From assembly GCF_017743935.1 (NCBI RefSeq), contig NZ_JAGHRE010000001.1:293683-357682 (forward strand): a DNA stretch of 64,000 bases, in the 5' to 3' direction. Positions 21,080 to 29,907 of the stretch are shown piece after piece; position 1 is the stretch's first letter, and each line of letters opens with the position of its first letter. The notes under the pieces are model-generated. The model saw only the letters and a list, made by a program, of their open reading frames with translations, made no database searches and was not told where the DNA came from. Source of the stretch: Tropicibacter sp. R16_0. Lineage in GTDB: Bacteria > Pseudomonadota > Alphaproteobacteria > Rhodobacterales > Rhodobacteraceae. Made by a program: the position numbers and the translations under genes.

Positions 21080-21832
21080 TCAGAGCAGGCGCGTGAAAAG
21101 CTGGCCGAAGTCGGGGCGCTGGTCAGTCATGCCGCTCAGGCGCAGCATGTGCCAGGCCAGCGCCTGGTTGCTTGAGATCACCGGAACGCTAGCCCGTACC
21201 TCGGCCTGCGGTATGATGTCGAGGCAGCGCAGGTTGGTGCAGGAGATCACCACCGCATCGCATTCCGCGTCCTTTGTGACTGCATCAATTGCACTCAGGA
21301 TGGCCTTAGGCGTGATCCGGGCCACCACACGGTCATCGCTTTCTTCGAACGAGCCAAAGCTGACAATGGTGTTTCCCGCCTCTTCCAGTTTGCTGCGCAT
21401 CTGTGCCGAAACCTCTGGAAGGTAGGGGGTGATGAACCCCAGCTGGGTTGCCCCGAGCGCTTTGCATGCCGCAATGATCGCGCTGAGCGGATCGGTGACC
21501 TGTGCCTCGGGGCGGGCGGATTGGATGGCTTCGCGCACGCCGTCAGGCCCGATCACGGTCGAGGCCGAGGTGCAGCCATAACCGATCACGTCGAATTGTA
21601 GCGATGAGGGGAACAGGCTGGCCGAGGCCGGTAGGTCGGCCGCCATCTTTTGCAGCGTCTCAGGGCGGATTTCGGGAACCATCGGGATGCGGTTATGATA
21701 GAGGGCCACGCCGGGCTCGCGCATCATCTGCGCGAATTCCTGTTCTAGCGTTTCGTCGGTTTCCAGCACGACGACGCCCAGATTGGCCCGTGTCCCAATT
21801 CCCGCATCCGTATCGAATGGCAGCTTCATCAC
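21080..21832 (-). CDS. Aspartate/glutamate racemase superfamily protein (maleate isomerase/EutA-like)
   Basis: 250 residues. Two cysteines sit in the usual places, in GYGCTSAS (about residue 86) and ISCTNLR (about residue 198), with flanking TDPLSAI and GFITPYLPEV. This pattern fits the arylmalonate decarboxylase/maleate isomerase branch. Related EutA proteins are part of ectoine catabolism, but their exact reaction is not settled. Here it is the last gene of the cluster with the M24 protein, diaminopropionate ammonia-lyase and M20 hydrolase. A racemase or isomerase acting on an amino-acid intermediate is the natural guess. Confidence 0.82.
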   Translation of the reverse strand: MMKLPFDTDAGIGTRANLGVVVLETDETLEQEFAQMMREPGVALYHNRIPMVPEIRPETLQKMAADLPASASLFPSSLQFDVIGYGCTSASTVIGPDGVREAIQSARPEAQVTDPLSAIIAACKALGATQLGFITPYLPEVSAQMRSKLEEAGNTIVSFGSFEESDDRVVARITPKAILSAIDAVTKDAECDAVVISCTNLRCLDIIPQAEVRASVPVISSNQALAWHMLRLSGMTDQRPDFGQLFTRLL

Positions 21833-21839
21833 TTTCCCC

Positions 21840-23006
21840 TCAGATCACTGGCAATTCCGGTGCAGCGCGTCGGCTCAGCAAGCGCGGTGCGCCGTCCTGG
21901 ATCACCAGGTTTTCCTCGTGCACCATGGTGCGACTATCACCGTAGCTGAGTGAAGGCTCCAGCGTGATCACCATACCTTCTTGCAGGACGGTGTCGTCAA
22001 ATTCGGCGTGCGACGGCCATTCGGTCAGCTGCATGCCCAAACCATGGCCCAACCGGCCCACATTGGCGTCCTGATCGTCCAGCTCGGCAATCACCCGGCG
22101 CATGGCGTGGAACAGCTCGCGGCAGGTGGTGCCGGGGCGGGCGGCGTCTAGCCCGGCCTGAGTTGCGCGCCACAGCACGTCATAGGCGCGGTGGGATGCG
22201 TCGTCGGCGCGACCGATGGCAAAGTTGCGGTCAAAGTCGCAGAAATAACCATCAAACGTGGCACCGGTATCCAGCATCAGCATGTCACCTGCCTGCAGCG
22301 GACGGCGAGAGGGCGGCGAGATCACGTCGTGGTATCCACCCTGATCGGCCCCGCCCACAAGATAGGGAACATCATCTGCGCCAAGCATCAGCGCACTGCG
22401 CCGAAAGGCGCGAAAGACATCCTCGAGCGGCGTGCCCTCACGGGCGAACTCTGGGACGGTGTCAAACGTGTCCGAGCCAATGGCGCAGATATGGGCAAGC
22501 TTGGCGATCTCGGCCTCGGATTTCACCATCCTGAGTTGCCGGATCAGCCCGGTTGCGTCCTGAACGCGCAGATCAGGCAGGCCCGCCATCAGCCTTTCAT
22601 AGTCTCCCAGAGGCATGCGCAGGCCGGTCTCGTGCCCTTTGAGCAGGCCCAATGTTCCACGTGCGGCATTCAAAGGCCCGAGCAGGTCCTGCAACAGGGA
22701 AATCCCATCATCATCCGGGTTGGGCGCGTCCCAGGTGCGGATGTCGCGCACCCAGGTGCGCCCCATCAGATCGGCCCCGATGCCGGGGATCACCGCGACT
22801 GGTTCACCCTTGAGGGGCAGAAACAGGAACCAGGGCCGCGTCGGGCTTTGCCAGAACAGGGTGTGAAAGCCGCTGAAATAGCGCACTTCGGGCTCACTGA
22901 GCAGCAGGATACCGTCGAACCCCTGCTGTGCCATGAGCGCTTGCGCCTTGTGCAGGCGGGTTTCGAATTCTGAACGCTCGAAACCGCGGGCCGGGATGTC
23001 AGGCAT
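21840..23006 (-). CDS. M24-family peptidase (creatinase/ectoine hydrolase-like)
   Basis: 388 residues. N-terminal creatinase domain (FDGILLLSEPEVRYFSG), then the pita-bread domain with metal ligands in DTGATFDGYFCDFDRN, the histidine in RLGHGLGMQLTEWP, and glutamates in VITLEPSL and MVHEENLV. Known relatives include Xaa-Pro peptidases, creatinase and ectoine hydrolase DoeA/EutD. Start at 23006 is preferred: it overlaps the ammonia-lyase stop by 8 bp and has GGAGGG upstream; a longer open frame runs back inside the lyase gene. Inference: hydrolysis of a small amide or cyclic amidine rather than of proteins. Confidence 0.86.
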   Translation of the reverse strand: MPDIPARGFERSEFETRLHKAQALMAQQGFDGILLLSEPEVRYFSGFHTLFWQSPTRPWFLFLPLKGEPVAVIPGIGADLMGRTWVRDIRTWDAPNPDDDGISLLQDLLGPLNAARGTLGLLKGHETGLRMPLGDYERLMAGLPDLRVQDATGLIRQLRMVKSEAEIAKLAHICAIGSDTFDTVPEFAREGTPLEDVFRAFRRSALMLGADDVPYLVGGADQGGYHDVISPPSRRPLQAGDMLMLDTGATFDGYFCDFDRNFAIGRADDASHRAYDVLWRATQAGLDAARPGTTCRELFHAMRRVIAELDDQDANVGRLGHGLGMQLTEWPSHAEFDDTVLQEGMVITLEPSLSYGDSRTMVHEENLVIQDGAPRLLSRRAAPELPVI

Positions 23007-24186
23007 CGTGGCCCTCCATGATGCGGGCGTAGATCTCGGGGTCGGTGACCCCTTCGGAGCCGATGAGCAGCACACGCGAACCGGCGTCCAATCCCAGGGC
23101 GCTCTTGAGGTCATCGTTCTGACAGGCCGCCATCAGCGCGGCCAGGCCCGCAACGGCGCTTTCGCCCGCCTCGATCGGCTCTTCTCCGTTCTGCGGGCGG
23201 GCCAGCATGCGGACGGTTGGGGCGACAATGCTGTCGGGGATGGTCAGGTAATCGCTGGCCTCTTGGCTCAGGATCTCCCACGCCATGGGGGACGGCTCAC
23301 CACAGCTGAGACCGGCCATGATCGTTTCGTCCTGAATGGCAAAGTTGGTCGCAACCCCGGCTTTGGCGCTTTCAAAAAGGCATGCGGCCAGCTCGGGCTC
23401 GACCACGACAACGCGCGGGCTGTCTTCGCCCCAGTACTGGCGCAGGCCAGCAGCGACCGAGGCCGCCAATCCGCCAACCCCGCCTTGCAGGAACACATGC
23501 GTGGGGGCCTGATCCATCGCCTCACAGGCCTCGCGCGTCATCACGCCATAGCCCGCCATCACATCGCGCGGCGGCTCGGTGTAGCCGGGCCACGAGGTGT
23601 CAGAGACCACATACCAGCCGTTCTGCTCAGCCTCTTCACGCGCCAGGGCAACCGAGGCGTCGTAATCGCCGGTGATGCGGATGATCTCGGCCCCAAAGGC
23701 GCGCATCGCCTCGGCGCGGCCTTCGCTGACCTCGGCGTGGATATAGATGCGACAAGGCGCACCCAGCCGTTCACAGCCCCATGCCAGTGATCGGCCATGG
23801 TTGCCATCGGTGGCCGAGACCAATGTGATTTTGTCGCAGGCCTCGCGATATTTGCCCGCACTGATGTCTTGCAGGGTGACGTCTTGGCCCAGTTGTTCGC
23901 TCAGCACACGTTGCAGCACCCGCATGGCCGCATAAGACCCGCCAAGCGCCTTGAAGCTGCCCAGACCAAACCGGGGCCCTTCGTGTTTGTAGTGAACCGC
24001 GCCGACCCCAAGCTCGCGGGCCAGCGTGTCCAGCGAGGCCAGCGGGGTTTCGGTGTAGCCCGGCCAACTGGTGATTTCGGTGACCGCGCGCGAGAAGTCG
24101 GTGGGGGACAGCACGGTCGAGGCAGCATCGCCCGCGTCAGGTGTGCGGTGGACGTGGTGCAGGGTGGCGGTTTGATAGGCGGTCAT
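22999..24186 (-). CDS. Diaminopropionate ammonia-lyase
   Basis: 395 residues, full length. A fold-type II PLP enzyme: the Schiff-base lysine is about K79 in LGSFKALGG, SATDGNHGRSLAWG binds the substrate, and FLQGGVGGLAASVAAG is the phosphate-binding glycine loop. The combination KHEGPRFGLGSFK is characteristic of diaminopropionate ammonia-lyase, which turns D- or L-2,3-diaminopropionate into pyruvate and two ammonia. Neighbouring M20 and M24 hydrolases could free diaminopropionate from a larger compound. The biosynthetic gene symbol ygeX is used for enteric homologues; I do not transfer it. Confidence 0.9.
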   Translation of the reverse strand: MTAYQTATLHHVHRTPDAGDAASTVLSPTDFSRAVTEITSWPGYTETPLASLDTLARELGVGAVHYKHEGPRFGLGSFKALGGSYAAMRVLQRVLSEQLGQDVTLQDISAGKYREACDKITLVSATDGNHGRSLAWGCERLGAPCRIYIHAEVSEGRAEAMRAFGAEIIRITGDYDASVALAREEAEQNGWYVVSDTSWPGYTEPPRDVMAGYGVMTREACEAMDQAPTHVFLQGGVGGLAASVAAGLRQYWGEDSPRVVVVEPELAACLFESAKAGVATNFAIQDETIMAGLSCGEPSPMAWEILSQEASDYLTIPDSIVAPTVRMLARPQNGEEPIEAGESAVAGLAALMAACQNDDLKSALGLDAGSRVLLIGSEGVTDPEIYARIMEGHDA

Positions 24187-24191
24187 CGGGA

Positions 24192-25328
24192 TCAGTCCTG
24201 TCGTTGTGGCAGCCGGTCACGAACCAGCTGCGCCCAAAGGTTTGCGCCAATCGGCAGCAGGGCGTCGTTGAAATCGTAATCCGCCGAATGCAGCGGTTGG
24301 CCGTTGCGGCCTTCTGTCCCGTTGCCCAAGAGCAGGAAACAGCCCGGCACGGCGGCGGTGAAATGGGCGAAATCTTCGGAAAAGCTCATCGGGTCGCGGT
24401 TTGGGATCGTGTCGAGGCCTTGCGCCTGAGCGGCATTTACCACGGCTTCGGTGGGGCCGGGGGCATTGATCGTTTCGACAAATTCGGTGGCAAAGCTGAC
24501 GTCGATCTGAACATCGTGAGCGGTGGCAATGCCCGCCGCGATGCGGCGCATGTGATGCTCGATCTCGGCCCGGTCTTGTGGTGAGTGGGCGCGAGCGTCG
24601 CCTTTCAGCGTTGCGTGACCCGGCAGCACATTGCGCTGCCCGTCGGTCAGGAACTCGGTCACCGACACCACGGCCCCTGCGCCGGGGGCCAGTTTGCGGG
24701 CCACGATGGTTTGCAAGGCCTGCACCAGTTCCGCGCCAACCGTGATCGCATCCACCCCCGCTTGCGGCATCGAGGCATGGCCGCCCTGACCGGTGATGGT
24801 CAGCTCAAACAGGCTCTCGGACGAGCAGATCAGCCCGGACCGGGTCGAAACCTGTCCCACCGGCGCGCCGGGCAGGTTGTGGATGGCATAGACCTCTTCG
24901 ATGGGGAACCGCTCCAGCACGCCTTCGTTGATCATCGCCTGTGCGCCAAGCCCGTGCTCTTCGTTGGGCTGAAACAGGAAGACTACCGTGCCGTCGAAAC
25001 TGGGGTCCTGGGCCAGGGTTTCTGCCGCACCCAGCAACATGGTCATGTGTCCGTCGTGACCGCAGGCATGCATGACGCCCGGGGTTTCTGACGCATAGTC
25101 GAGACCTGCGATCTCATGGATTGGCAGCGCGTCCATATCGGCCCGCAGCCCTATGGTGCGGTTGACGGTGCCCGCGCGCAGGATGCCAATGACGCCTACG
25201 CCCTCGTGAACCTCCAACCCCAAATCGCGCAGATGCGCGGCGACGCGGGCTTTGGTCTGGTGTTCCTGAAACCCAAGTTCAGGTGTGCGGTGAAAAGCGT
25301 GGCGCAATTGAGAGAGATCTTGGGACAT
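24192..25328 (-). CDS. M20-family amidohydrolase (N-acyl amino acid hydrolase type)
   Basis: 378 residues. Metal-binding signatures MHACGHDGHM and FQPNEEHGLG, a dimerisation domain starting near GGHASMPQAGVD, and the C-terminal SEDFAHFTAAVPG and HSADYDFND ligands are all present. This is the aminoacylase/hippurate hydrolase branch, which removes acyl groups from amino acids; DoeB/EutE, though in a related position in ectoine clusters, is a different-looking deacetylase. First gene of the leftward diaminopropionate cluster and divergent from an Lrp-type regulator, so it is likely the first gene under that control. Confidence 0.9.
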   Translation of the reverse strand: MSQDLSQLRHAFHRTPELGFQEHQTKARVAAHLRDLGLEVHEGVGVIGILRAGTVNRTIGLRADMDALPIHEIAGLDYASETPGVMHACGHDGHMTMLLGAAETLAQDPSFDGTVVFLFQPNEEHGLGAQAMINEGVLERFPIEEVYAIHNLPGAPVGQVSTRSGLICSSESLFELTITGQGGHASMPQAGVDAITVGAELVQALQTIVARKLAPGAGAVVSVTEFLTDGQRNVLPGHATLKGDARAHSPQDRAEIEHHMRRIAAGIATAHDVQIDVSFATEFVETINAPGPTEAVVNAAQAQGLDTIPNRDPMSFSEDFAHFTAAVPGCFLLLGNGTEGRNGQPLHSADYDFNDALLPIGANLWAQLVRDRLPQRQD

Positions 25329-25448
25329 GGCAGGCTCTGTTGGTTTGATCCGAGTATCTCTGAAAGCCTGGGTGATACGGCAGCGTATGTTGTAGGGCTT
25401 GCGACGAAAATAGTTGCCAATTCGCAGTCTTGATACGAAATTCGGAAC

Positions 25449-25898
25449 ATGGACGAAAAAGACAGACAGATCCTGCAGCTGGTGCAGAGTAACGCGCGCA
25501 TGACGGCCGAGGTGATCAGCCAGGATGTGGGCTTGTCCCCGGCTGCGGTGCAGAAGCGTTTGAAAAAGCTACGGGAAACCGGGGTGATCGAGCGTGAGAT
25601 TGCCGTGGTCTCGCCGGCCAAGGCGGGGCGCGAGCTGACCATCATCGTCGAGGTCATACTGGAACGCGAGAATCTGGCACAGCTCGACGCCTTCAAACGC
25701 CGCATCCGCGCGGCGGAGTGTGTGCAGCAATGCTACTACACAACCGGTGAAGCGGATTTTGTGCTGATCCTGACTGTGGCGGACATCAAGGAATACGAAC
25801 GCTTCACCCAAGAACATTTCTTTGAGCAATCCAACATCAGCCGGTTCAAAACCTCGATCGTTATGGACCGGGTCAAGGTGTCGTTGGATGTGGTTTGA
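25449..25898 (+). CDS. Lrp/AsnC-family transcriptional regulator
   Basis: 149 residues. Starts MDEKDRQILQLVQSNARMTAEVISQDVGLSP-like (an Lrp helix-turn-helix with AAVQKRLKKLRETGVIE), then an RAM domain with YYTTGEADFVLILTV, the ligand-binding turn. Family members sense amino acids. It is divergent from the M20-lyase-M24-racemase operon across 120 bp, the usual arrangement for the local regulator of an amino-acid catabolic cluster. Confidence 0.93.
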   Translation: MDEKDRQILQLVQSNARMTAEVISQDVGLSPAAVQKRLKKLRETGVIEREIAVVSPAKAGRELTIIVEVILERENLAQLDAFKRRIRAAECVQQCYYTTGEADFVLILTVADIKEYERFTQEHFFEQSNISRFKTSIVMDRVKVSLDVV

Positions 25899-25907
25899 GA
25901 GGGCAAA

Positions 25908-25960
25908 GGGGGCGCTGCCCCCGTCGCTGCGCTCCTCCCCCGGAGTATTTTTGAAAAGAT
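25908..25960. repeat. Rhodobacterales-type intergenic hairpin element
   Basis: gggggcgctgccccc (25908-25922) forms a perfect hairpin and is followed by cctcccccggagtatttttgaaaagatgaag. From memory, this hairpin plus cccccggagtattttt is a very common intergenic repeat in Rhodobacterales and probably serves as a terminator. It lies between the Lrp gene and the converging agmatinase gene. Confidence 0.6.
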
Positions 25961-25972
25961 GAAGTCCTAGGT

Positions 25973-26818
25973 CTACTGGCAGGCGGCCATCAGGCGATAG
26001 ACGATCTGGGCGGTGGTGAAATCCCAGGCGGCGTTGCCGTCGGGGGCGAGTTCCACCACGTCGAAGCCCACGCACTTACGCCCCTTGAGGGCGTGTTCCA
26101 CCAGATGCAGCGCCTGGTAGTAGCCCAGGCCGCCGGGGACGGGCGTGCCGGTGGCGGGCATCAGGCTGGGGTCGAGGCCGTCGACGTCAAAGCTGACATA
26201 GACCAGCTCGGGGAAGTCTTCGGGCAGGTCGACGGTGTGGGTGTTGTTCGTCACAAGCTCTTCGGCGTCCTTGAAGAAGACGCCATTGGCGGCGCGGCTG
26301 TCGACCTCTTGTTGGCATAGCGCGCGGACGCCGAATTGGGCCAGTTTGATCCCATCCTCGGCCAGCAGATGCATGACGCTGGCGTGTGAGTGTTTCTCGC
26401 CCTGATAGGCCACGCGCAGGTCGGCGTGGGCGTCGATCTGTACGATGCCGATGGGTTTGCCAACAGCGCGGGCGACGCCGGAGACCGCGCCGTAGGACAG
26501 TGAGTGTTCGCCGCCCAGGGTAACAGGCACTTTGCCCGCGTTGACTGCGGCCTCGGTGCGTTGCGCCAGGCGTTCCATCACCACAGGCAGGGGGCCGGTG
26601 CAATCCAGAGGGGCCTCGGTCAAGATACCATCGGCGCAGGGTTCTGCCGTGCCGACGATGCGTTCCAGCTCATTGCTGGCTTCGATGATGGCAGCGGGGC
26701 CGTTGGCGGTTCCAGAGCCGTAAGAAACCGTGCGTTCCAGCGGCACCGGGATCACCCGAAAGCGGGCTGTTTCGGCGCGCTCGGAGGCGGTGAGTTCACT
26801 GTCGAGGAAGATGCTCAT
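25973..26818 (-). CDS. speB: Agmatinase / arginase-family ureohydrolase
   Basis: 281 residues. The manganese ligands are visible in TLGGEHSLS, QIDAHADLR and SFDVDGLDPSLMPATGTP, which together define ureohydrolases; AHADLR and the overall length suit agmatinase rather than formimidoglutamase. It converts agmatine to putrescine and urea. The genes just upstream encode the carboxypolyamine decarboxylase and synthase, and arginine decarboxylase lies beyond the island, so agmatinase is the consistent role. Ten bp separate it from the decarboxylase gene. Confidence 0.88.
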   Translation of the reverse strand: MSIFLDSELTASERAETARFRVIPVPLERTVSYGSGTANGPAAIIEASNELERIVGTAEPCADGILTEAPLDCTGPLPVVMERLAQRTEAAVNAGKVPVTLGGEHSLSYGAVSGVARAVGKPIGIVQIDAHADLRVAYQGEKHSHASVMHLLAEDGIKLAQFGVRALCQQEVDSRAANGVFFKDAEELVTNNTHTVDLPEDFPELVYVSFDVDGLDPSLMPATGTPVPGGLGYYQALHLVEHALKGRKCVGFDVVELAPDGNAAWDFTTAQIVYRLMAACQ

Positions 26819-26828
26819 GCCTATATCC

Positions 26829-27998
26829 TTAAGAAAGGCGGTCCTTGAAATCTTGGTAGCCGAATTGTTTGATGATCTTCAACTCGTCGGTCTCGCTGTT
26901 CCACAGGGCGATGGTGGGCAGGGGGACGCCGTTGAAGGTGTTGGTTTTCACCATCGAATAATGGGCCTGATCGAGGAAAGCGAACCGTTGGCCGATCTCC
27001 AGCGGCGCATCCCACGTGTAGTCACCGATCACGTCCCCAGCCAGGCATGACGGCCCGCCCAGACGATAGGTGCGGCCTGTCTCGGCCTCGTCCAGCAGGG
27101 CGGGGCGATAGGGGGCTTCGATCACATCGGGCATGTGGCAGGTGGCCGAGATATCGGTGATCGCGAGGTTCATCCCGTTTGTCGGCAGGTCCAGGATCTC
27201 GCCCACCAGAATTCCGGCATCCAGGGCCACGGCCTCGCCGGGTTCCAGGTAGACCTCGACGCCGTGTTTCTCGCGGATGGTTTTGATGAAGTCGACCAGA
27301 GCGTCGCGGTCATAGTCGGCGCGGGTGATGTGATGTCCGCCGCCGAAGTTGAGCCATTTCAATCCAGTCAGATATGGCGCGAGTTTGGGTTCAACCGCGT
27401 TCCAGGTGCGCTGCAACGGCTCGAACCCTTGTTCGCAAAGCGTGTGCATGTGCAGCCCGTCGACCCCTTGCATCACCTCGAGTGTCAGCTGTGACACAGG
27501 GGTGCCCAATCGCGAGCAGGGGGCGCAGGGGTCGTATTTGGGGATCTCACCCTCGGAGTGTTCGGGGTTGATCCGCAGCCCAATCTGCACACCTGCGGCC
27601 TTGGCTTTGGCAAGAAAGCGGTCTTTCTGAGCGGGGCTGTTGAAGATGATGTGGTCCGACAGGGACAGGATCTCGTCGATGTCCTGATCCTTGTAGCCGG
27701 CACAAAAGGTCGCGACCTCTCCACCGTATTCTTCGCGCCCCAAGCGGGCCTCGAAAATGCCAGAGGCGCAGGTGCCGCCCAGGTGTTGGCGCACCAGCGG
27801 GGCAAGGGCAAACATCGAGAAGGCTTTGAGTGCGCTCAGAACATGCGCGCCCGAGCGATTGGCAACGTCTGACAAGATGCTCAGGTTTTGTTCCACTGCC
27901 TTTTCGTCCACGACGAAACAGGGGCTTGGGACGCGGCTCAGGTCAAAGTCGCGAAAGGCGCCGGCATCGCCGGCCTGTGTGGTCATCATGTCGGACAT
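26829..27998 (-). CDS. nspC: Carboxynorspermidine/carboxyspermidine decarboxylase
   Basis: 389 residues. Alanine-racemase-fold PLP decarboxylase: the Schiff-base lysine sits in LSALKAFS near residue 60, LRINPEHSEG and WLNFGGGHHIT match the barrel strands, and EPGEAVALDAG plus GPSCLAGDVIGDY carry the conserved C-terminal cysteine. It decarboxylates carboxyspermidine or carboxynorspermidine; in alphaproteobacteria spermidine is the expected product. ATG at 27998 is chosen over an upstream TTG at 28016 because it matches the usual N-terminus. A diverged fragment of a second copy lies upstream at 28419-28505. Confidence 0.9.
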   Translation of the reverse strand: MSDMMTTQAGDAGAFRDFDLSRVPSPCFVVDEKAVEQNLSILSDVANRSGAHVLSALKAFSMFALAPLVRQHLGGTCASGIFEARLGREEYGGEVATFCAGYKDQDIDEILSLSDHIIFNSPAQKDRFLAKAKAAGVQIGLRINPEHSEGEIPKYDPCAPCSRLGTPVSQLTLEVMQGVDGLHMHTLCEQGFEPLQRTWNAVEPKLAPYLTGLKWLNFGGGHHITRADYDRDALVDFIKTIREKHGVEVYLEPGEAVALDAGILVGEILDLPTNGMNLAITDISATCHMPDVIEAPYRPALLDEAETGRTYRLGGPSCLAGDVIGDYTWDAPLEIGQRFAFLDQAHYSMVKTNTFNGVPLPTIALWNSETDELKIIKQFGYQDFKDRLS

Positions 27999-28105
27999 TG
28001 CGTGCTCTTGTTGCAACCGGGACGATTCAAAGGGGTCTGCTGGGCGGACTACCTGTTTCTGGCCCTATGCGGCAAGCCTTTTGCTTGCGTGTTGATCAAT
28101 CGCGT

Positions 28106-28351
28106 TTAATCGCTGTCGTCGCCGCTCTGCGCTTTGATCTCCAGGATCATGTTGTACGCCCGCTGCGCCAGGTTGGACACGCGCAAGAGTTCTGCACCAG
28201 AGAAGCTGTGCGCCTTCTTCCATTGGCCGCTGGGGTCACGGAAGCTGCGCGTGATATCAACGGAATAAAAGTTTCCCTTGGGACCGGATGTCTTCCAGAT
28301 TTTGGCTTTGATCAGGCCGTCGGTAATCGTGGCATAGGGTTCATTGGACAT
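28106..28351 (-). CDS. Small conserved-looking protein of unknown function
   Basis: 81 residues: a soluble protein with KIWKTSGPKGNFYSVDITR then a serine/glycine hinge and a C-terminal helix (ELLRVSNLAQRAYNMILEIK) ending acidic. The KxWxNxGxxGxFYSVxxxR pattern occurs in small plasmid- and chromosome-borne proteins that I recall as uncharacterised, sometimes beside single-stranded-DNA or antitoxin genes. The ATG at 28351 is preceded by AGCACCTTATG with no strong Shine-Dalgarno. It sits between the polyamine synthase and decarboxylase genes and interrupts what is elsewhere a tight gene pair. Confidence 0.6.
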   Translation of the reverse strand: MSNEPYATITDGLIKAKIWKTSGPKGNFYSVDITRSFRDPSGQWKKAHSFSGAELLRVSNLAQRAYNMILEIKAQSGDDSD

Positions 28352-28418
28352 AAGGTGCTCCGCTATTTCTGAAACAAGAGCCGGACGTATTCGACGCCGA
28401 CTGTCTGTAATGTTGCTG

Positions 28419-28505
28419 TAAATTTGCCATCGAACAATCGCGTTCGATGGCGGTTTCGTCAACGACGAAGCAGGGCCAGGTGAAACGAGGCAGGCTGAAA
28501 TGGGC
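28419..28505 (-). pseudogene. Fragment of an nspC-like N-terminus
   Basis: The minus-strand translation AHFSLPRFTWPCFVVDETAIE followed by a short diverged stretch aligns without gaps to the N-terminus of the intact decarboxylase (RDFDLSRVPSPCFVVDEKAVE), with the PCFVVDE core identical. The similarity stops after about 29 residues and the frame leads nowhere. It lies directly downstream of the synthase gene, where the decarboxylase gene would be expected in a compact operon. Inference: relic of a second or earlier nspC copy. Confidence 0.6.
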
Positions 28506-28601
28506 CAAAGCACCCAGGCGCCGCACCCTGCCCAAGGGTAATTCCCCTGTGTGATGGGAGGGCGCAGTGCGCCCACCCGCAATCAAGCGTTTCGCTCTTG
28601 C

Positions 28602-29813
28602 TCAGAAATCGACTGGGCCGTCCAGTTCGTGAACCTGCCACGGCAGGCCGTGTTCATTGAGCATGTCCATGAAGTTGTCGGGGTCGAGCTGTTCCATGTT
28701 CCAGACACCCGGTTCGACCCAGTTGCCTTTGAGAACCTGCGCCGCGCCGATCATGGCCGGGACGCCGGTGGTGTAGCTGACCGCCTGGCTGCCGACCTCG
28801 GCGTAGCACTCTTCGTGGTCGCAGATGTTGTAGATGTAATAGGTTTTCTCGCCCGAACCGTCCTTGGCCTGGCCCGTGGCAATATCACCGATGCAGGCTT
28901 TGCCCTTGGTTTCGGCACCCAGATCGCCCGGATCGGGCAGCAGGGTTTTCAGGAACTGGATCGGGATGATTTCCTTGCCGTCGTGCATCACGGGATCAAT
29001 GCGGGTCATGCCGACGTTTTCAAGCACCTTGGCGTGCATGATGTAGGCATCGCCAAAGGTCATCCAGAAGCGGGCGCGCTCGATCTCGGGGAAGTGGGTC
29101 GAGAGCGACTCCAGTTCCTCGTGATACATCTGGTACATGTTCTTGACGCCGATGGCCGGAAAGTCGAACTCGACCTTGGTGGTCATCGCCGGGCTGGTGT
29201 GCCATTCGCCGTTTTCCCAATGACGCACCTCGGCCAGTACCTCGCGCAGGTTGATCTCGGGGTTGAAGTTGGTGGCAAATTCTTGATCGTTGCTGCCACC
29301 GTTGGCATCCAGAACATCGATCTGGCGGATGGTGTCCAGCTTGTGCTTCTTGAGCCACGTCGCGAACACGGATGTTACACCCGGATCAAAGCCCGAGCCC
29401 AGGATGGCGGTCAGACCAGCCTCTTTGAAGCGGTCCTGATAGGCCCATTGCCAGTGGTATTCGAACTTGGCGACATCCTCGGGCTCATAGTTCGCGGTAT
29501 CCAAATAGTGGCAGCCCGCTTCCAGGCAGGCATCCATCAGCACCAGATCCTGATAGGGCAGGGCCAGGTTCACCAGGATCTCGGCCCCGGTTTCCTTGAT
29601 CAGCGCAACCGTGTCGGCGACCTTATAGGCGTCCAGCTCGGCGGTCTTGATCTCGACGCCTGTGCGCTCTTTGACAGCCGCAGCGATCGCATCGCATTTC
29701 GACTTGGTTCGGCTCGCCAGCGTGATCTCGGAAAAGATATCGCTGTTCATCGCCATTTTGTGCACGGCGGCGTGGGAGACGCCTCCTGCACCGACAACCA
29801 GTGTCTTACCCAT
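28602..29813 (-). CDS. Carboxynorspermidine/carboxyspermidine synthase (saccharopine dehydrogenase family)
   Basis: 403 residues. Rossmann nucleotide-binding N-terminus TLVVGAGGVSHAAVHKMA, then LVNLALPYQDL, DTANYEP and GFDPGVTSVFATW typical of the saccharopine-dehydrogenase-like CANSDH/CASDH enzymes. It condenses aspartate beta-semialdehyde with putrescine or diaminopropane using NADPH. The ATG at 29813 with GAGGAG nine bases upstream is preferred over a TTG two codons earlier. Its upstream side is the left boundary of the island, so its native promoter or read-through from speA may have been replaced. Confidence 0.92.
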   Translation of the reverse strand: MGKTLVVGAGGVSHAAVHKMAMNSDIFSEITLASRTKSKCDAIAAAVKERTGVEIKTAELDAYKVADTVALIKETGAEILVNLALPYQDLVLMDACLEAGCHYLDTANYEPEDVAKFEYHWQWAYQDRFKEAGLTAILGSGFDPGVTSVFATWLKKHKLDTIRQIDVLDANGGSNDQEFATNFNPEINLREVLAEVRHWENGEWHTSPAMTTKVEFDFPAIGVKNMYQMYHEELESLSTHFPEIERARFWMTFGDAYIMHAKVLENVGMTRIDPVMHDGKEIIPIQFLKTLLPDPGDLGAETKGKACIGDIATGQAKDGSGEKTYYIYNICDHEECYAEVGSQAVSYTTGVPAMIGAAQVLKGNWVEPGVWNMEQLDPDNFMDMLNEHGLPWQVHELDGPVDF

Positions 29814-29907
29814 GCGCAAATCTCCTCTGGATGGGGGTTATTCGTAGTAAATAGCGCCAGCGTGTTTCTACCTTTTGAAACAGCTGGTTAGAGGTTTCAG
29901 TGATGCG

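Noticed and set aside
21080-25898. Ectoine utilisation operon
   Set aside because: The regulator and hydrolases look similar, but there is no ectoine transporter, ornithine cyclodeaminase-like EutC or diaminobutyrate step, and the PLP enzyme is of diaminopropionate-lyase type.
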